In this document: positions 45,985-58,014 of the stretch, in pieces | Layout of the letters: each line of letters begins with the position of its first letter | How positions within the stretch are numbered: the stretch's first letter is position 1 | NCBI RefSeq assembly: GCF_015706575.1 | Contig: NW_024037071.1 | Span: 11,583,774-11,647,773 of the forward strand | Direction: 5' to 3' | Source of the DNA: Patiria miniata | Taxonomy: Eukaryota > Echinodermata > Asteroidea > Valvatida > Asterinidae | Length of the DNA stretch: 64,000 nt | The notes under the pieces: generated by a model | Databases searched by the model: none | What the model saw: the letters and a program-made list of their open reading frames with translations, nothing else | Told to the model about the DNA's origin: nothing | Program-made: the position numbers and the translations under genes

Positions 45985-47993
45985 CTGTATGAGAACGATA
46001 ATCGATGCTATGAAGATCTGCTCCTTTGGTCGAGCCAGCCGAGGGCATTTAGTCGACCTTCTACCGGCTTGAAACACTCGATGGATACGGTTGACTTTGA
46101 GTAACGTGGGTGCGTAAGTCATGGTGAAGCAGAGGGAGACTAGTGCCTCCGCTGCCGCACACGTGTGGTCAGAAGGCGGAAGCAGTAACGGTAAGGGAAC
46201 AAGACAGGCCGAGATCGTTCCCACGATGGACACGGTACCGAGCTCACGACTGCTAGCCTTGATCAAGGAGTGATGGCGATAGTAGCATAGACCGGCAAAA
46301 CTCAGCCCTGCTAGGGCGATTCCAGTACTGCAGAGAACTAGGATAACGACGATGATGACTTCATATGTAGCCACGCTAGCCGGGACGATGGGCTCACAGG
46401 CAGAACGATTTGTGCTGGGCCAGTGGGTTCTCTTGCACTGCTCGCATGCATTATCCACCACGATAGCATCTTTGTAACAAGTTTGGCAACCCCAAGAGCA
46501 TTTCTCTTGAAGAGGAACCGCAATTTGACCGGGGAGACATTCCTGCTTGCAATGGGACTGCGGCGTCCCGTCTGGCCAAAGAATAGCTGCATCCACCATT
46601 GAAAGTTTCTGCGTCCGGTGCGAGTCCCATAGTCCCACATCTTGCCATTCTATCTTGTTATTTTCTTCTAAGAGACCCTTGATTGTATACGCCCCCTCCG
46701 CATTTCCGTTAGCGTCGAACTCGAACGGTCCTCCTACGCCTTCAAACTGCACATTGAACAGATACGGCAAAAGATCTTGTCCACTGATATTGTGTAAGCG
46801 GTGTGAACAATCAGTGGTTCTACTACTACACCGTTGTCGTATTAAATCGTCCAGAGCATAGGCAAAGGCGTACACTGCGTGATAAATAGTACTCTCAATC
46901 ATAGCGTATTGAGGGAGGGAACACAGTGTCAAATTCACACATTCGTTACTTTTCATTATAAAGTCTTTCAACTCATTGTACCAGGGGCTAACCTGTGATG
47001 CAGCTTCCAAACTTTTAAAGTAGTCTTGAAATTCGGGTACATAACTGCGATGCTGCTCCAGACGCAAACTTCCCTTCGTCATGTTACCTAGATAGACCTC
47101 AGAGAGTTTCCGTCCGTGAATACCGTCACTGCAGATCAACGTAACCCTGTAACCTGGCTTACGACATTCCAGTTCTTCAAGTATATCGTACATCTCCTCT
47201 CCACCAAAAATAATAATGACATGCACAATTTCAAATTCATCAATCTTAGAAAGCAACTCTGCGATCTCTGACTGTGTAGGCTTGCTTCCAGTCACAGACT
47301 TAGAAAAGACGACACACATTTCTTTTTCGTCCGCAAGTTTAAGCAATTCCTGTGATCCGCGTATGCCGTAAGCATCTGATGTGTACAGAACGCCAATGCA
47401 AGTCCAGCCGAATTTCTCCAAAATGTCTACCATGGCCCTGGCTTGCAACTTGTCCGGGGGAATGGTCCGGAGGAAATTTGGAAATCTGGCTTTGTCACTC
47501 AATTCGTCGCTCGTCGCATAATGCGAAATCATCGGCAAATCAAACAGGTGGGCCGTCTTGGCGTTAAATATGCTGGTCGTGCTCCGAGAAGTGCCAACTA
47601 CACCTAGCAGCGTGCCAAAGTTCTTCTGGTCAGGAGGGGGAGGGTAAGGCCATTCTGAGACTCAAAGTACTTACCAAGAAGAGACAACAGGGACCAGAGG
47701 GCGGCATCTTCTTGGTAGCAGCTTTCCTTGATGTCGAATCCAAGGGTGAGATTTGGCAAGATGTCCGATCGGTTGTTGATCTGTTCGACAGTGTACACAA
47801 GCGTCTCTACGATTTCAACCTGACGGAATGTCAATCCTGACCGGCAGGAGTCGTCAAAATGAAAAGCCAACACGGCACCGATGATGAGATCTCCTGGACG
47901 GGTATAATTGACCAGGACAGCGGGTGGTACAGCTCCGAGTCCCCGGAAGAACACGGAGACAAGAACCAAGGAGGAGATCACTGTCATCAACAT
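45985..47993 (-). pseudogene. Class C GPCR, 5' exon B (frameshifted paralogue of exon A)
   Basis: A paralogue of the 36856-38865 exon: signal peptide MLMTVISSLVLVSVFF, Venus-flytrap segments (VPPAVLVNYTRPGD, LPMISHYATSDELSD), Cys-rich domain, and TM1-3 ending YAPTLLKVNRIHRVFQAG. The donor CAG|GTAAGG at 45985/45984 is at the same codon and phase as in exon A. The reading frame shifts once near 47632-47648, next to a G-rich run on this strand, consistent with loss of one base. A second difference is a Ser in place of one cysteine of the CC pair (KCSWGC against KCCWTC), leaving eight NCD3G cysteines. No dedicated TM4-7 exon is visible downstream; it might splice to 28397. It is a recent pseudogene, or a good exon with an assembly error. 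Confidence 0.75.
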
Positions 47994-49353
47994 GTTGCTG
48001 CCTTAATAGTCAGTTTTCACTGATTCTCCATCGTCTCTTGACACTCTACAGCAAACTGTATCGATGTTTATCGTTTGACTATAGCCATATCTAACGTGCT
48101 AATTCACAAGCGAGGTATATTAAATATTAACTACTCCTTTGAGGCATAGTGTCCCCGCACTCCCCGCGGTGCATAATATCTGCACATCAGCTATCTTAGA
48201 GTACCTTTGACGTTCTCACTCTGTGTGTTCGGGGAGAGTTTGCTTTAATGTGATAAATTGTTGAAATGCAAAACCGTAGGCCTATGTGAGTTTGTCAAAA
48301 CACGAGGTAAATGGTAATGCTTTAAATCATGTATTTCCAAAACCAGAAGTTTACTATTTAATTTGCACAACAAAGTGGTTTTCATGTTTCGATTGGGTCT
48401 TGTCATTATCACATCTCTTTCTTTCTGTTTTCAACTCCGTCGATGTACGTTGACTTTGCGTTCGTGTTGACCTATTTTTTTAAGTGCGTGCGGCAGAAAT
48501 AGGTTCTAAAAATAGATTGTGGATATGTTTGTATTGGATGCTCAAGATTGGCTGACACAAACACATGGTTTTGGGGGAAGGGGCTAATTGGACTATTTTA
48601 TATGCACGTATTTCATGACGAAGTTATATTCTTTGGATTTATTGATTTGAAATGATTGTTATGGCGGGTCAAAGTATTTTATTAATAAAAATAAACACCT
48701 GCAATTGATTTAAAAAGATCGGCATATGCCCCTTCTTTTGTTGATTGTATGCTGCATTAGGGGAACAATGATCGACCAACTGTTTGTATCACGATACAGT
48801 TAATGTAATGATTTGACGTCGACAACATACCGCAGTCGAATATTAGTGGGAAAAAAGGTTTTGGTGCCCAAAAAGGTTAAAATTAGCAATGACTGTAATC
48901 TACTTTCCCGGTACACGTGTACGTTAACATTAATTTAGAACTGAAGCTGACGGTAACCGACTTTTTTTATTACTAAATACATGTACCAGTACCGTTCCGA
49001 ATTCCACCCAGACTATAATTGTGGGTATTTTGGTGCCTTTTCTGTACTTTTAACTCAAAATCCAAATTATTACATTCTGCAGTGCTCCTGTCAAATTGTT
49101 CTTGTCTGCTAGAGCGTAAGATGGCAATCGGGGTTTTTTTGGCCAGAATGTTGCGGAGCACAGATATAGCCTCGCGCTCGCGACCGCATACACTTGGACC
49201 TCCATGGACCGATCGACAAGTTCCGGCGAGGACTATGGTTCACCATAATTCGACTAACGTCCCTCGATGCAGGATGGTTAATTGGATTAATCTAGTCGAC
49301 TATTGGGAACTAGACCACAGAGCGCGGTTATCAATAGCTGCGTATTACCAATA
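47994..49353. other. No gene seen
   Basis: Region upstream of receptor exon B. No convincing TATA box, exon or repeat was recognised. Confidence 0.5.
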
Positions 49354-49361
49354 GCTGGTTA

Positions 49362-49651
49362 CAAGGGCGGATCCAGGGGGGGGGCGGGGGCCAAAGCCCC
49401 CCCCCCCCAAAAAAAAAACGAAACCAATTTTTTTTTTTATGTGACATCGCAATAAAGGCAGGCAATGAGTACACCACCACATCTTTTCCTCATAAAACAT
49501 TGGTTAAAGTGGTCAGAAATTGCCTCAGATCGCACCACAGAGCATCTAGAATCAAAAAAAAAACCACGCCGTAATTTTTTTGACCCACTTTTTGGGGGAC
49601 CCAAAAATTTTTGGGCCCCCCAAAAAAAATTGTGTTCTGGATCCGCCCTTG
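49362..49651. mobile_element. hAT-like miniature element, GGCGGATCCAG family, copy 2
   Basis: Target duplication GCTGGTTA at 49354-49361 and 49652-49659. Terminal inverted repeats CAAGGGCGGATCCAG. G run inside the left end and C runs following. The core is shared with 19321-19613. It supplies the empty-site comparison for the element nested in copy 3. Confidence 0.95.
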
Positions 49652-49659
49652 GCTGGTTA

Positions 49660-50446
49660 CCAATAGCTGCGTGTATCATAATGTACAGCATGGAGCCAGG
49701 CTTAATTAAATTAACCACTATAGTCAACTAATGGTTCTCGCCCAAACGTGCTCTACAAAAGCAGCCTCAATATTATCGACGACGTAATGGTGATGGTAAT
49801 AATTTATCATGCCCTAGCTGTTATGTGGTGAGCTATTGGAGAATTGAAGCCATATAGGAAATGAATGAAGAATTCAATCAAAAATGCATGAATAACTTTA
49901 ACCAAACATTTAAAAATGTACGGACATGCAAGAGAAGCTGTAACTACAAAACAATAGAAATGTTTTTGTAAGACAAAGATAAGGCTGATACAAGATTGAA
50001 ATATGTGAAATTGAATAATTTCCTTTTAAACATTATTGCTAAAATAAGATAGACTTTAATTTACTACAAATTAAAGGACGCTATATACTGGTCACATACG
50101 TTTGTGAAATAACCTCTTTGACTATTAAATTCACAGGTTTTCTGTAGGAAAAAAGTCTGGTTAACACGCATTTAGAGGGGCCAGCTTTAAATTATGAATG
50201 GTATAAAATATACTTACGCTTCACTAAACGGATTCCTGCTATATGCATGTGAAGTGAGTCATGAATAGTAACTTGGTATGCATTCAGACGCTTTCCCCAA
50301 ACCAAATGAACTATTTTATCAACAAACAGGATCTATCTGAAGTTCGGAGAATGATGTGACATCAGGGAGAAATGTTTTAGTCTACACAAACCTTAGTCTT
50401 ATATCCCATCGTGACTATAAGCATGATCCCTGGCTACATTCAGACT
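49660..50446. other. No gene seen
   Basis: AT-rich sequence, nothing recognised. Confidence 0.5.
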
Positions 50447-50624
50447 ATAGACCTTTATCATGCTGCCACCATTTCAGTCATGTTCCCTGTATCCAAGAAC
50501 AGTACCGAATGGTAGTTTTTTGTGCAAAACGGAACCAGACTATTTTTCCTTCCAGCCTCGTTTTGGTTACATTGATTTGAATGGGAAAAAAAAAAATCAA
50601 GATGGCCGCAACATGACAATGGTC
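50447..50624. mobile_element. MITE, AGACC(T/A)TTATCATG family, copy 1
   Basis: The left end ATAGACCTTTATCATGCTGCC is inverted at the right as GGCCGCAACATGACAATGGTC. An inverted second copy lies at 55958-56138. Non-coding, ~178 bp; target duplication not resolved. Confidence 0.8.
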
Positions 50625-53600
50625 CGGCGCCCATGAACGACTTGGTAAAAATGAAAACCGCACCGGAACTGCAATTCGGAGGTCACATGATCAACCCTGC
50701 TCCAGATAATTTCTTCGTGCAGCATGATTAACTAATTTATTTAGATTTGACTCATTGTATGCTAAGCGCCAACGTTTTTTGAAGCTGATCTCGCTTTCAA
50801 ACCTCTTTTATACTTGGCCCAAAACATGCGATGACTGTTTGACAGTATAATTATTCGATGAGGTAAAACAAGTTTCCATTGCAGTGTCGCCATGGATACG
50901 GCTTCATAAAGGGGCACAATTTAAGACCAGACCAGGCAATCATAATGCTTCAGTGGAAATGATTGTGCTTGATCGTAACAAAATCTTATCAACCAATAAT
51001 GAGTGTTTACCCGAAAGGCACAATGTCAGCCTTTAACTTAAGACTAACATCCGGAAATGGTTTGAATTGATCTTAGATACGCTAAAAACAGTCACATATG
51101 TAGCACTTCTGTCCTCATGAAACTGAGAGCACGTTTTCAAAGTTAATGATCAATAGCTGCTCGCGTGAAAATGTACCAAAAAGAGAGTTCCTTTACTATG
51201 ACCGAAGTTTGACCCTACGCAATGCTGATGGCCACTGCTGCAGTGAAATCAGTCAATGGTTAAGTAAATAGTTATGTCGTGGATTTGCCAGTTGCAGAGA
51301 TTTCAGCGTGCATATTAGCGCATATGACAGTGGTCTGGACAGCGCTTGAGTTCCCAGTTCCTACCTCAACACTCATTAGGAACACATTCTTGTAAAAATT
51401 GGTCCGGCTAACTTATTCTTTATGATGAGGCTAGCGGTTTTTGCCGCCGAAGTCAATGAGCGTGTTAGGCCGACTGATAAGGTTTGTGCACAAAAGCCCA
51501 GACGCTTGCGGTTTTGTGTAGAACGATTGGAGGACCATTTTTTTACGGCAATGTACTGGTGGTGGCATCGAGCAAGGCTGTATGGTTGCAGACCAGTAAA
51601 TAAACTGCCATAGACCCCAATGATAAATGCCCCCACTTCAGAAATTCAGGAAAAATATTCACAACTCTCCAAGGTGTTCGAGACACACATCAAATTAAAG
51701 GTTATTTTCATCTTTCACATCTTTTTTTTTTGGGGGGGGGGTAAACTAATGACTTGCAGGAGAAATTTTCATCTAAGAAGATGATCTTCCCTTAAAATAG
51801 TCCTGAAGACCATCGCCATTTGGAAAAACGATGCCTACACTCCATCGCAAAATAGAGCGCTTTAAGGGCCCCAATATCATCCCAACTGCACAGAACTACT
51901 AGCTCACAGTCAAGTACACGGCTACCACCCCTATATTTTACAAACCCTCAAATTCATGGCCAATAATGTGCTCAAATATACCGAATCGTGATTTGGCCGG
52001 CGGCAGTTTTGGACCGATTTACTGGCCTGCAACCATTATGGCCAAGCCTGCGTGCAGCCAAATTGACGAGTGGCATCCCTACATTTTCTCAGGCAAATAG
52101 GACCCATTTTTCAACGGTAATTTTATCAATTCTGCCCTATATATAATATCACAAAAGCTAGTGAGTTGATCCTCGGCTATATTTGCACAATTCCATCGTT
52201 GTTTTTTATTTTTTTTAACCAAACAGTCTCTTTTTTTCCCAAAAAAGTTATGGGGGTACTTTAGATTCAAATTAGCTCGCGTAGTAATTTTGTGAGTCCT
52301 CATCAATTGCGAATTTATTGCGCCCGCTGTCGGTCTAAATGCGCCATTCGGATATATCGTCTGTCTAGGTATTGTAGATCGGAAATTGTGAAGGCTGTTG
52401 GTGAAGCTGTTCTTGGATCTGGGTATACTGACAGAAAGTTGGGGTCGCGGCCAGGTCGGCCAGGTACATATATATGGCTTGATACAGTGTTCAAGGTACT
52501 GAGGAGCTGTGTGGTGAAGACATTTGAAGATGAGAATAGCTATCTTGAATTGAATTGTCTGTCAGACAGGAAACCAGTAAAGTCAAGATGGTCCACCCCA
52601 GTCAACGGCAAATGCAATGCGAGCAGCACGATTTCGAAGTCGTGGGAGTCTCGTGAGATGTATTTCGGTAATAACAATTAACGGGTAAATGCAGTAGTCA
52701 AGCCGTGAAAGAACAAGAGCACGGATGGCATGATGACATGAATCGAAATCAAGGTATCTGCGGATTCATGAAATGTTGCGAAGTTGAAAATTAATGGACC
52801 GCTGCATGCTGAGAACATGTGTAGACATAAACATGTGTTCATCAAAATGTATATTTTGTGGGTCATCCATATATGTAGGTCATCCATACCTCCAGGACCT
52901 GGATGCAGGAAGACAACCTTGTAAGTGCAAATGACACTGAGTACAGATCCTTTGGGCTTAAAGTGCAATATGATTGCATAGCGCGAATTATGAAAGTGTA
53001 AATTTGAAAGCGTAATATGAAACTTAAGACCGTGTCTGCGAATCACATCACCTATATTTGGTTGACGTAGATAATGAATGCCGACCTAGCACAGACCCTT
53101 GCAGTACTCCATATATTATTGGTTTTGCGCGTGAGTTCTGCCCCTTGGGCCTTAATATAGGTTTTCCCGGCTATTTTAAAACATTTTTCATTCAAATTCA
53201 CCTTCAAACAACTGTAACATTCAATTTCGTCAGAGAAAATTTCACACGTTTTTAACAAACCTAATTTAGTCATTGACTATTCAATTTCAAAATTTGGTCC
53301 CCCTCTTTAGTCCAGGGTCGAGAATATTCGTCTCTACAGATCAAATTCGGCTATAAAGCTGTTCCGAATGGCAGCACTCAGAGATCGAATTCGTCTTACA
53401 TAAATCAATTAGACGAACTTTATTTCTGAATAACAAGGTTTAGCGTAGACGAGACGAAATCGAAAACTCCGGGACGAAAACGTGTGCTCATTGTTTGAAT
53501 TTGCTTGAAAATTTGAAATTGTCTGCCAAAAGACGGCATCAAACATTAGAAGTACGCTAAATCGACGTTGATGGACGAATTTGAATACTAGAAACGGTGA

Positions 53601-53803
53601 ATTCGAATGATAAACATTTAAAATAGCCGGGAAAACCTATACACATGTTGCAAGATCTTAATTTGACATTGTCTAATGTTTAATCGAACGACGGGAACAG
53701 TGTAAATGCACTCTTTAGGGATCGATAAATTTTAAAACACATTTTACGTTGTATGCGGTTCATGTCCCAGTTAAAATCAGCATAATAAAAACTGATATTG
53801 TGT
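50625..53803. other. No recognised gene
   Basis: About 3.2 kb with no named exon. A 129-codon frame at 52292-52681 has no recognisable motif, biased composition and no splice context, and is not called. A T/G run lies near 51721-51740. Missing exons of the downstream sulfotransferase could lie here or in the gap but were not identified. Confidence 0.5.
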
Positions 53804-54303
53804 NNNNNNNNNNNNNNNNNNNNNNNNNNNNNNNNNNNNNNNNNNNNNNNNNNNNNNNNNNNNNNNNNNNNNNNNNNNNNNNNNNNNNNNNNNNNNNNNN
53901 NNNNNNNNNNNNNNNNNNNNNNNNNNNNNNNNNNNNNNNNNNNNNNNNNNNNNNNNNNNNNNNNNNNNNNNNNNNNNNNNNNNNNNNNNNNNNNNNNNNN
54001 NNNNNNNNNNNNNNNNNNNNNNNNNNNNNNNNNNNNNNNNNNNNNNNNNNNNNNNNNNNNNNNNNNNNNNNNNNNNNNNNNNNNNNNNNNNNNNNNNNNN
54101 NNNNNNNNNNNNNNNNNNNNNNNNNNNNNNNNNNNNNNNNNNNNNNNNNNNNNNNNNNNNNNNNNNNNNNNNNNNNNNNNNNNNNNNNNNNNNNNNNNNN
54201 NNNNNNNNNNNNNNNNNNNNNNNNNNNNNNNNNNNNNNNNNNNNNNNNNNNNNNNNNNNNNNNNNNNNNNNNNNNNNNNNNNNNNNNNNNNNNNNNNNNN
54301 NNN
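53804..54303. other. Assembly gap of 500 N
   Basis: Exactly 500 unknown bases, probably a placeholder length. Frames running through it are meaningless. It lies 48 bases from a minisatellite-bearing element. Confidence 0.98.
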
Positions 54304-54351
54304 AAAAGTTGCCAAATAACCAAGAAATGTGGTGTTGTTCCTATTCTTTAT

Positions 54352-55318
54352 CAGTGATGTAGGACTCGAGTCCCAGAGTCGGACTCGAGTCACATTTTTC
54401 GTGCGAGTCACATTTTTCGTGACTCGACTCGACTCGAGTCACATTGGAAAATGACTCGGACTCGGACTCGACCATGATGACTCGGACTCGAGCTTGTTGA
54501 CTCGTGACTCGAGTCACGTATTTTCATCAAAAAGAAAAAAAAACATAACGTAGGGATGGGAAGGGAGCATTCATGAATAATGTTTGGATGATAAAACATG
54601 GAGGGAAGGGATGGAGGTGATTTCTTTTAGGGATGGGAATTAAAAGGAAAACACATTTTTATAAACAACATGTAGCTTACACACGTACACAAGGTATACA
54701 CTGCGATTTACTTAAAAGACAGAACGGATGATTGAAAAATTATCTGAAAACAACCGAAACAAGTGACTCGTGACCCGGACTTGAACTCGAGGCTTGTGAC
54801 TCAAGACTCAGACTCGGACTCGAGACTTGTGACTCGAGACCCGGACTTGGACTCGAGGCTTGTGACTCGGGACTTGGACCCGAGGCTTGTGACTCGAGAC
54901 TCGGACTCGAGGCTTGTGACTCTAGACTCGGACTCGGACTCGAGGCTTGTTGACTCGAGACTTGGACTCGGACTCGAGGCTTGTGACTCAAGACTTGGAC
55001 TCGGACTCGAGGCTTGACTCGAGACTTGGACTCGAGGCTTGTGACTCGAGACTCAGACTCGGACTCGAGGCTTGTGAATCGAGACTCGGACTCGGACTCG
55101 AGGCTTGTGAATCGAGACTCGGACTCGAGGCTTGTGACTCGAGACTCGGACTCGGACTCGAGGCTTGTGACTCGAGACTCGGACTCGGACTCGTGGCTTG
55201 TGACTCGAGACTCGGACACGAACTCGAGGCTTGTGACTCGAGACTCAGACTCGGACTCGAGGCTTGTGACTCGGGACTCGGACTCGGACACGACGTTGGT
55301 GACTCGACTTCAGCACTG
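54352..55318. mobile_element. hAT-like element with GACTCG arrays at both ends, perfect 8-bp TSD
   Basis: Target duplication TTCTTTAT at 54344-54351 and 55319-55326. The left end CAGTGATGTAGGACTCGAG and the reverse-complemented right end CAGTGCTGAAGTCGAGTC match. Arrays at about 54362-54520 and 54763-55300; the latter is a ~30-bp higher-order unit (GAGGCTTGTGACTCGAGACTCGGACTCG...). The middle is AT-rich. The long Ser/Glu/Arg or Asp/Ser/Arg frames on each strand are translated satellite. Confidence 0.92.
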
Positions 55319-55670
55319 TTCTTTATTCCATTTAATATATTCCCCAGTCCTATACTCCAGTTTCTTCACGCGAATCTATAAGTTCAACAGGAAGTTGCGT
55401 AGGTTTCTGCCTTTCTATCCCCAACGACCCGACAGTCTCGATTTCCAAGTTTCAACCGTGCTTTGAGGAAGATTATTTTGGCTGTTTGAGATTTTCTATA
55501 ATTTGGCATGCAGTGAGATTCTAATAGCCTACCAATGATATGAATCAGCGGAGTGAGTTCGCTGCAGAAGCTGAATTTGTAAGCAAAGGAGAGTCTTGGA
55601 GATCAAACATGATTGTTTGGATTATGTTAGGATTTAAAAAAAAAAAATTGTCTTTCTATTTCCATCGCAG

Positions 55671-55783
55671 GACAAGTCGGCGACTGGAAGAACACTTTCA
55701 CGGTGGCACAGAGCGCCCTCTTCGACAAGATCTACGCCCTGAAGATGAAAGGGACCGGCTTGGATTTCGACTTTGAAGTTTGA
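55671..55783 (+). CDS. Cytosolic sulfotransferase, C-terminal exon
   Basis: After the acceptor TTCTATTTCCATCGCAG the exon reads, with a Gly codon split across the border, [20 protein letters not shown] and ends LDFDFEV-stop at 55781-55783. The G-x-x-GDWKN-x-FT block is the C-terminal PAPS-binding signature of cytosolic sulfotransferases (SULT family), and the KM-x-GTGL ending is typical. These enzymes move sulfate from PAPS to hydroxyls or amines of small molecules in the cytosol. Only this last exon (37 codons plus stop) is visible; upstream exons with the 5' PAPS loop were not found in the window and may lie in or before the gap. It could therefore be a real gene end or an isolated duplicate exon. 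Confidence 0.75.
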
Positions 55784-55957
55784 GCGCCCCGAAGTGGGCC
55801 GAGCACCACAGCTACCTCTCCATATCCTGTTCTATAAGGGTTCCTTTTGTTATTATACCCATGGAAATAACCGCTGTTCAATACATTGAAAAACGTTTAT
55901 GTGTGTATGTGTACATGATCTTGTCATAATGCGTCGAGGACTTGCGACAAGTAGGCC

Positions 55958-56138
55958 TATAGACCATTATCATGTTGCGGCCGTCATGATTTTTTCACCA
56001 TTCAAATCAACGTAACCAAAGCGAGGCTGGAAGGAAAAATAGCCTGGTTCCTTTTTGCGCAGAAACATTATCATTCAGTATTGTTATTGAATACAAGGAA
56101 CATGACTGAAATGGTGGCAGCATTATAAAGGTCTATCT
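55958..56138. mobile_element. MITE, AGACC(T/A)TTATCATG family, copy 2
   Basis: An inverted relative of 50447-50624: it begins CTATAGACCATTATCATGTTGCGGCC and ends GGTGGCAGCATTATAAAGGTCTAT. The body (AAGCGAGGCTGGAAGG) matches the other copy's inverse. Confidence 0.8.
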
Positions 56139-57021
56139 CAACTCTCGAACTGAGGTCCTAAATCATTTAATTGGCACCCGATCGCTGTCCAATGGCACAT
56201 TATGCATGTCCTCTGTTCCATGCAGGTAAATGTACTAAATATCCAGGAACCTTGGGATGGAACAAGTTTTAACTGTCTCTGTGACGTTCTTCAAAGATTG
56301 TCGTGTACAAACTTCAACCCGGGTGTTCAGTTTAGCCATTATTTGTCCATTTTGATGAAATGTTCTTGAAGAAAACTAATACATTTAAACGAATGATAAT
56401 TACATAAGAATGATTTTCCAACTTTTAAATGTTTTCCCCGCAATAACCCCCTCCCAAAGTTACATAACCGGTCCATTTAATTTCAATTGATAAAAGGATG
56501 CCTTGCATTAAGAATCACTAAAGCCGTATACTGATATGAATTAGAAAGGTGTTTTTTAAGCTTGTTAAAGAACTGAACGAATTTTTAAAAGTTTTTAAAA
56601 AAGAACTGTGCGTTTAAGTCTCCATTTGTTCTTAAAGCTAAAACGTGTTTTTATGGGGGTCATTAGGCAGTGTTGGGTTATGGGAATGGTTGGGATGATT
56701 AACCATCATCTTCCGTCTGGAAAATGCCCAACTGGGTAGAAAATCCCAATGTTCCCTAAGTAAGATTCATAAGTAAGAAATAACAATCTCGTTATTACAA
56801 TCTCTAGTCACTGCTTTAAGTCTTAAGTCCTATTTATTACGTGTCCTCCGCTAACCCCATTTACAAATTCACGATCCGCCATGCAGGGTTGGTTTTATAC
56901 ACCATAAAAACTTTATCTGTCAGAAAATATGACGTGAGAATTTACCTATAAGTCCGCCTACAGGTTCAATCATTCGGACTCATGCATTGTTTTCTCAAAA
57001 ACAGTGGGTTTATTTAACAAA
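56139..57021. other. No gene seen
   Basis: Presumed 3' flank of the sulfotransferase exon. Nothing further recognised. Confidence 0.5.
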
Positions 57022-57108
57022 AACTATTGCATTATTTCGCAATAGTAATGCGTTATTTCGCATAACTATTGCGTTATTTCGCAATGCTATTGCGTTATTT
57101 CGCAATAA
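57022..57108. repeat. Four copies of a ~21-bp self-complementary repeat
   Basis: ATTGCGTTATTTCGCAAT-type units in tandem. Each unit can form a small hairpin (TTGCG and CGCAA). Confidence 0.85.
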
Positions 57109-58014
57109 AAATTTTTTTTTTACTTTTAAAACCTGGAACGAACGGGCTTCCGTAGGGAGCTCCTATGGGTGCAACAGTGCAAAAAATTCCCATAGCCACT
57201 AGTGCTAAATGCCCATACTTCAAAATTCTTTTAAAAATACTCAGAACTCTCATAGGTATTTAAGCTGCACAGAAAAATGATGATCGACATGTCATCTTTC
57301 AATTTCTTTTCATTTTTTTGGTGGGTTAACTATTGACTTTTCGAGAAATTCTCGCCCAAAGAAGATGACCCCTATTTTCCCCAAAGCGGAACGGTAGCCA
57401 TCTTGAATTGGAAGCCCCGAGTCCGGCCAGAGGTTCATTGCCATATCTCCTCAATACCCCAATGTTATGGCTCTCAGAACTCTTTATATAGAATATTTTG
57501 AGGGTATAACTTTTATTCATCAGCTCGGCGGATGGGTTTAGGCCTATTTACAGGTGTTCACCCCCTATTGTCGCCAAATTATTGAAGAGCGCCCTGTCTT
57601 GACAGCCATATGAAATCCTTTTGGGAACTAACCCACCGGGCCGGTTTTTATGTGCAACCTCTATGAGAGAACGCAGCGAAAAAATCATTAAAAACGGGCC
57701 TTTTTTACATCTGTCGCCACCACTTCATTATTCGACAGGGTATACCTTAGATCTCACTACAGTGTGACCCTAACAATATACTTTTCCAGAAAATGAAACA
57801 AAAACTGAATAAAACACTGAGTTTCACTCGCGAATTGATGTTAAACATTGCATTTTCAGTCACAAATCTCCCTGTTTTGTGTGTGTAAACAACGCGTTCA
57901 GCCAAGAACTGCAGGTCCATTAACATCATCATAACGTTAAATAGTGCCACCTGGGAGCTTAGATCTCTCGGGTCATTTTTCTTCGTCTCGTCAGCTTTCC
58001 AACAATATAACAAC
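57109..58014. other. No gene seen
   Basis: Nothing recognised. Confidence 0.5.

Noticed and set aside
52292-52681. 129-codon plus-strand frame
   Set aside because: No domain, no repeat match and no splice borders recognised; chance cannot be excluded.
53680-54411. Frames of 170-240 codons across the gap
   Set aside because: Made mostly of unknown bases.
54740-55466. Long frames on both strands rich in Ser/Glu/Arg or Asp/Ser/Arg
   Set aside because: They are translations of the GACTCG minisatellite, open on both strands at once, with no splice or start context.
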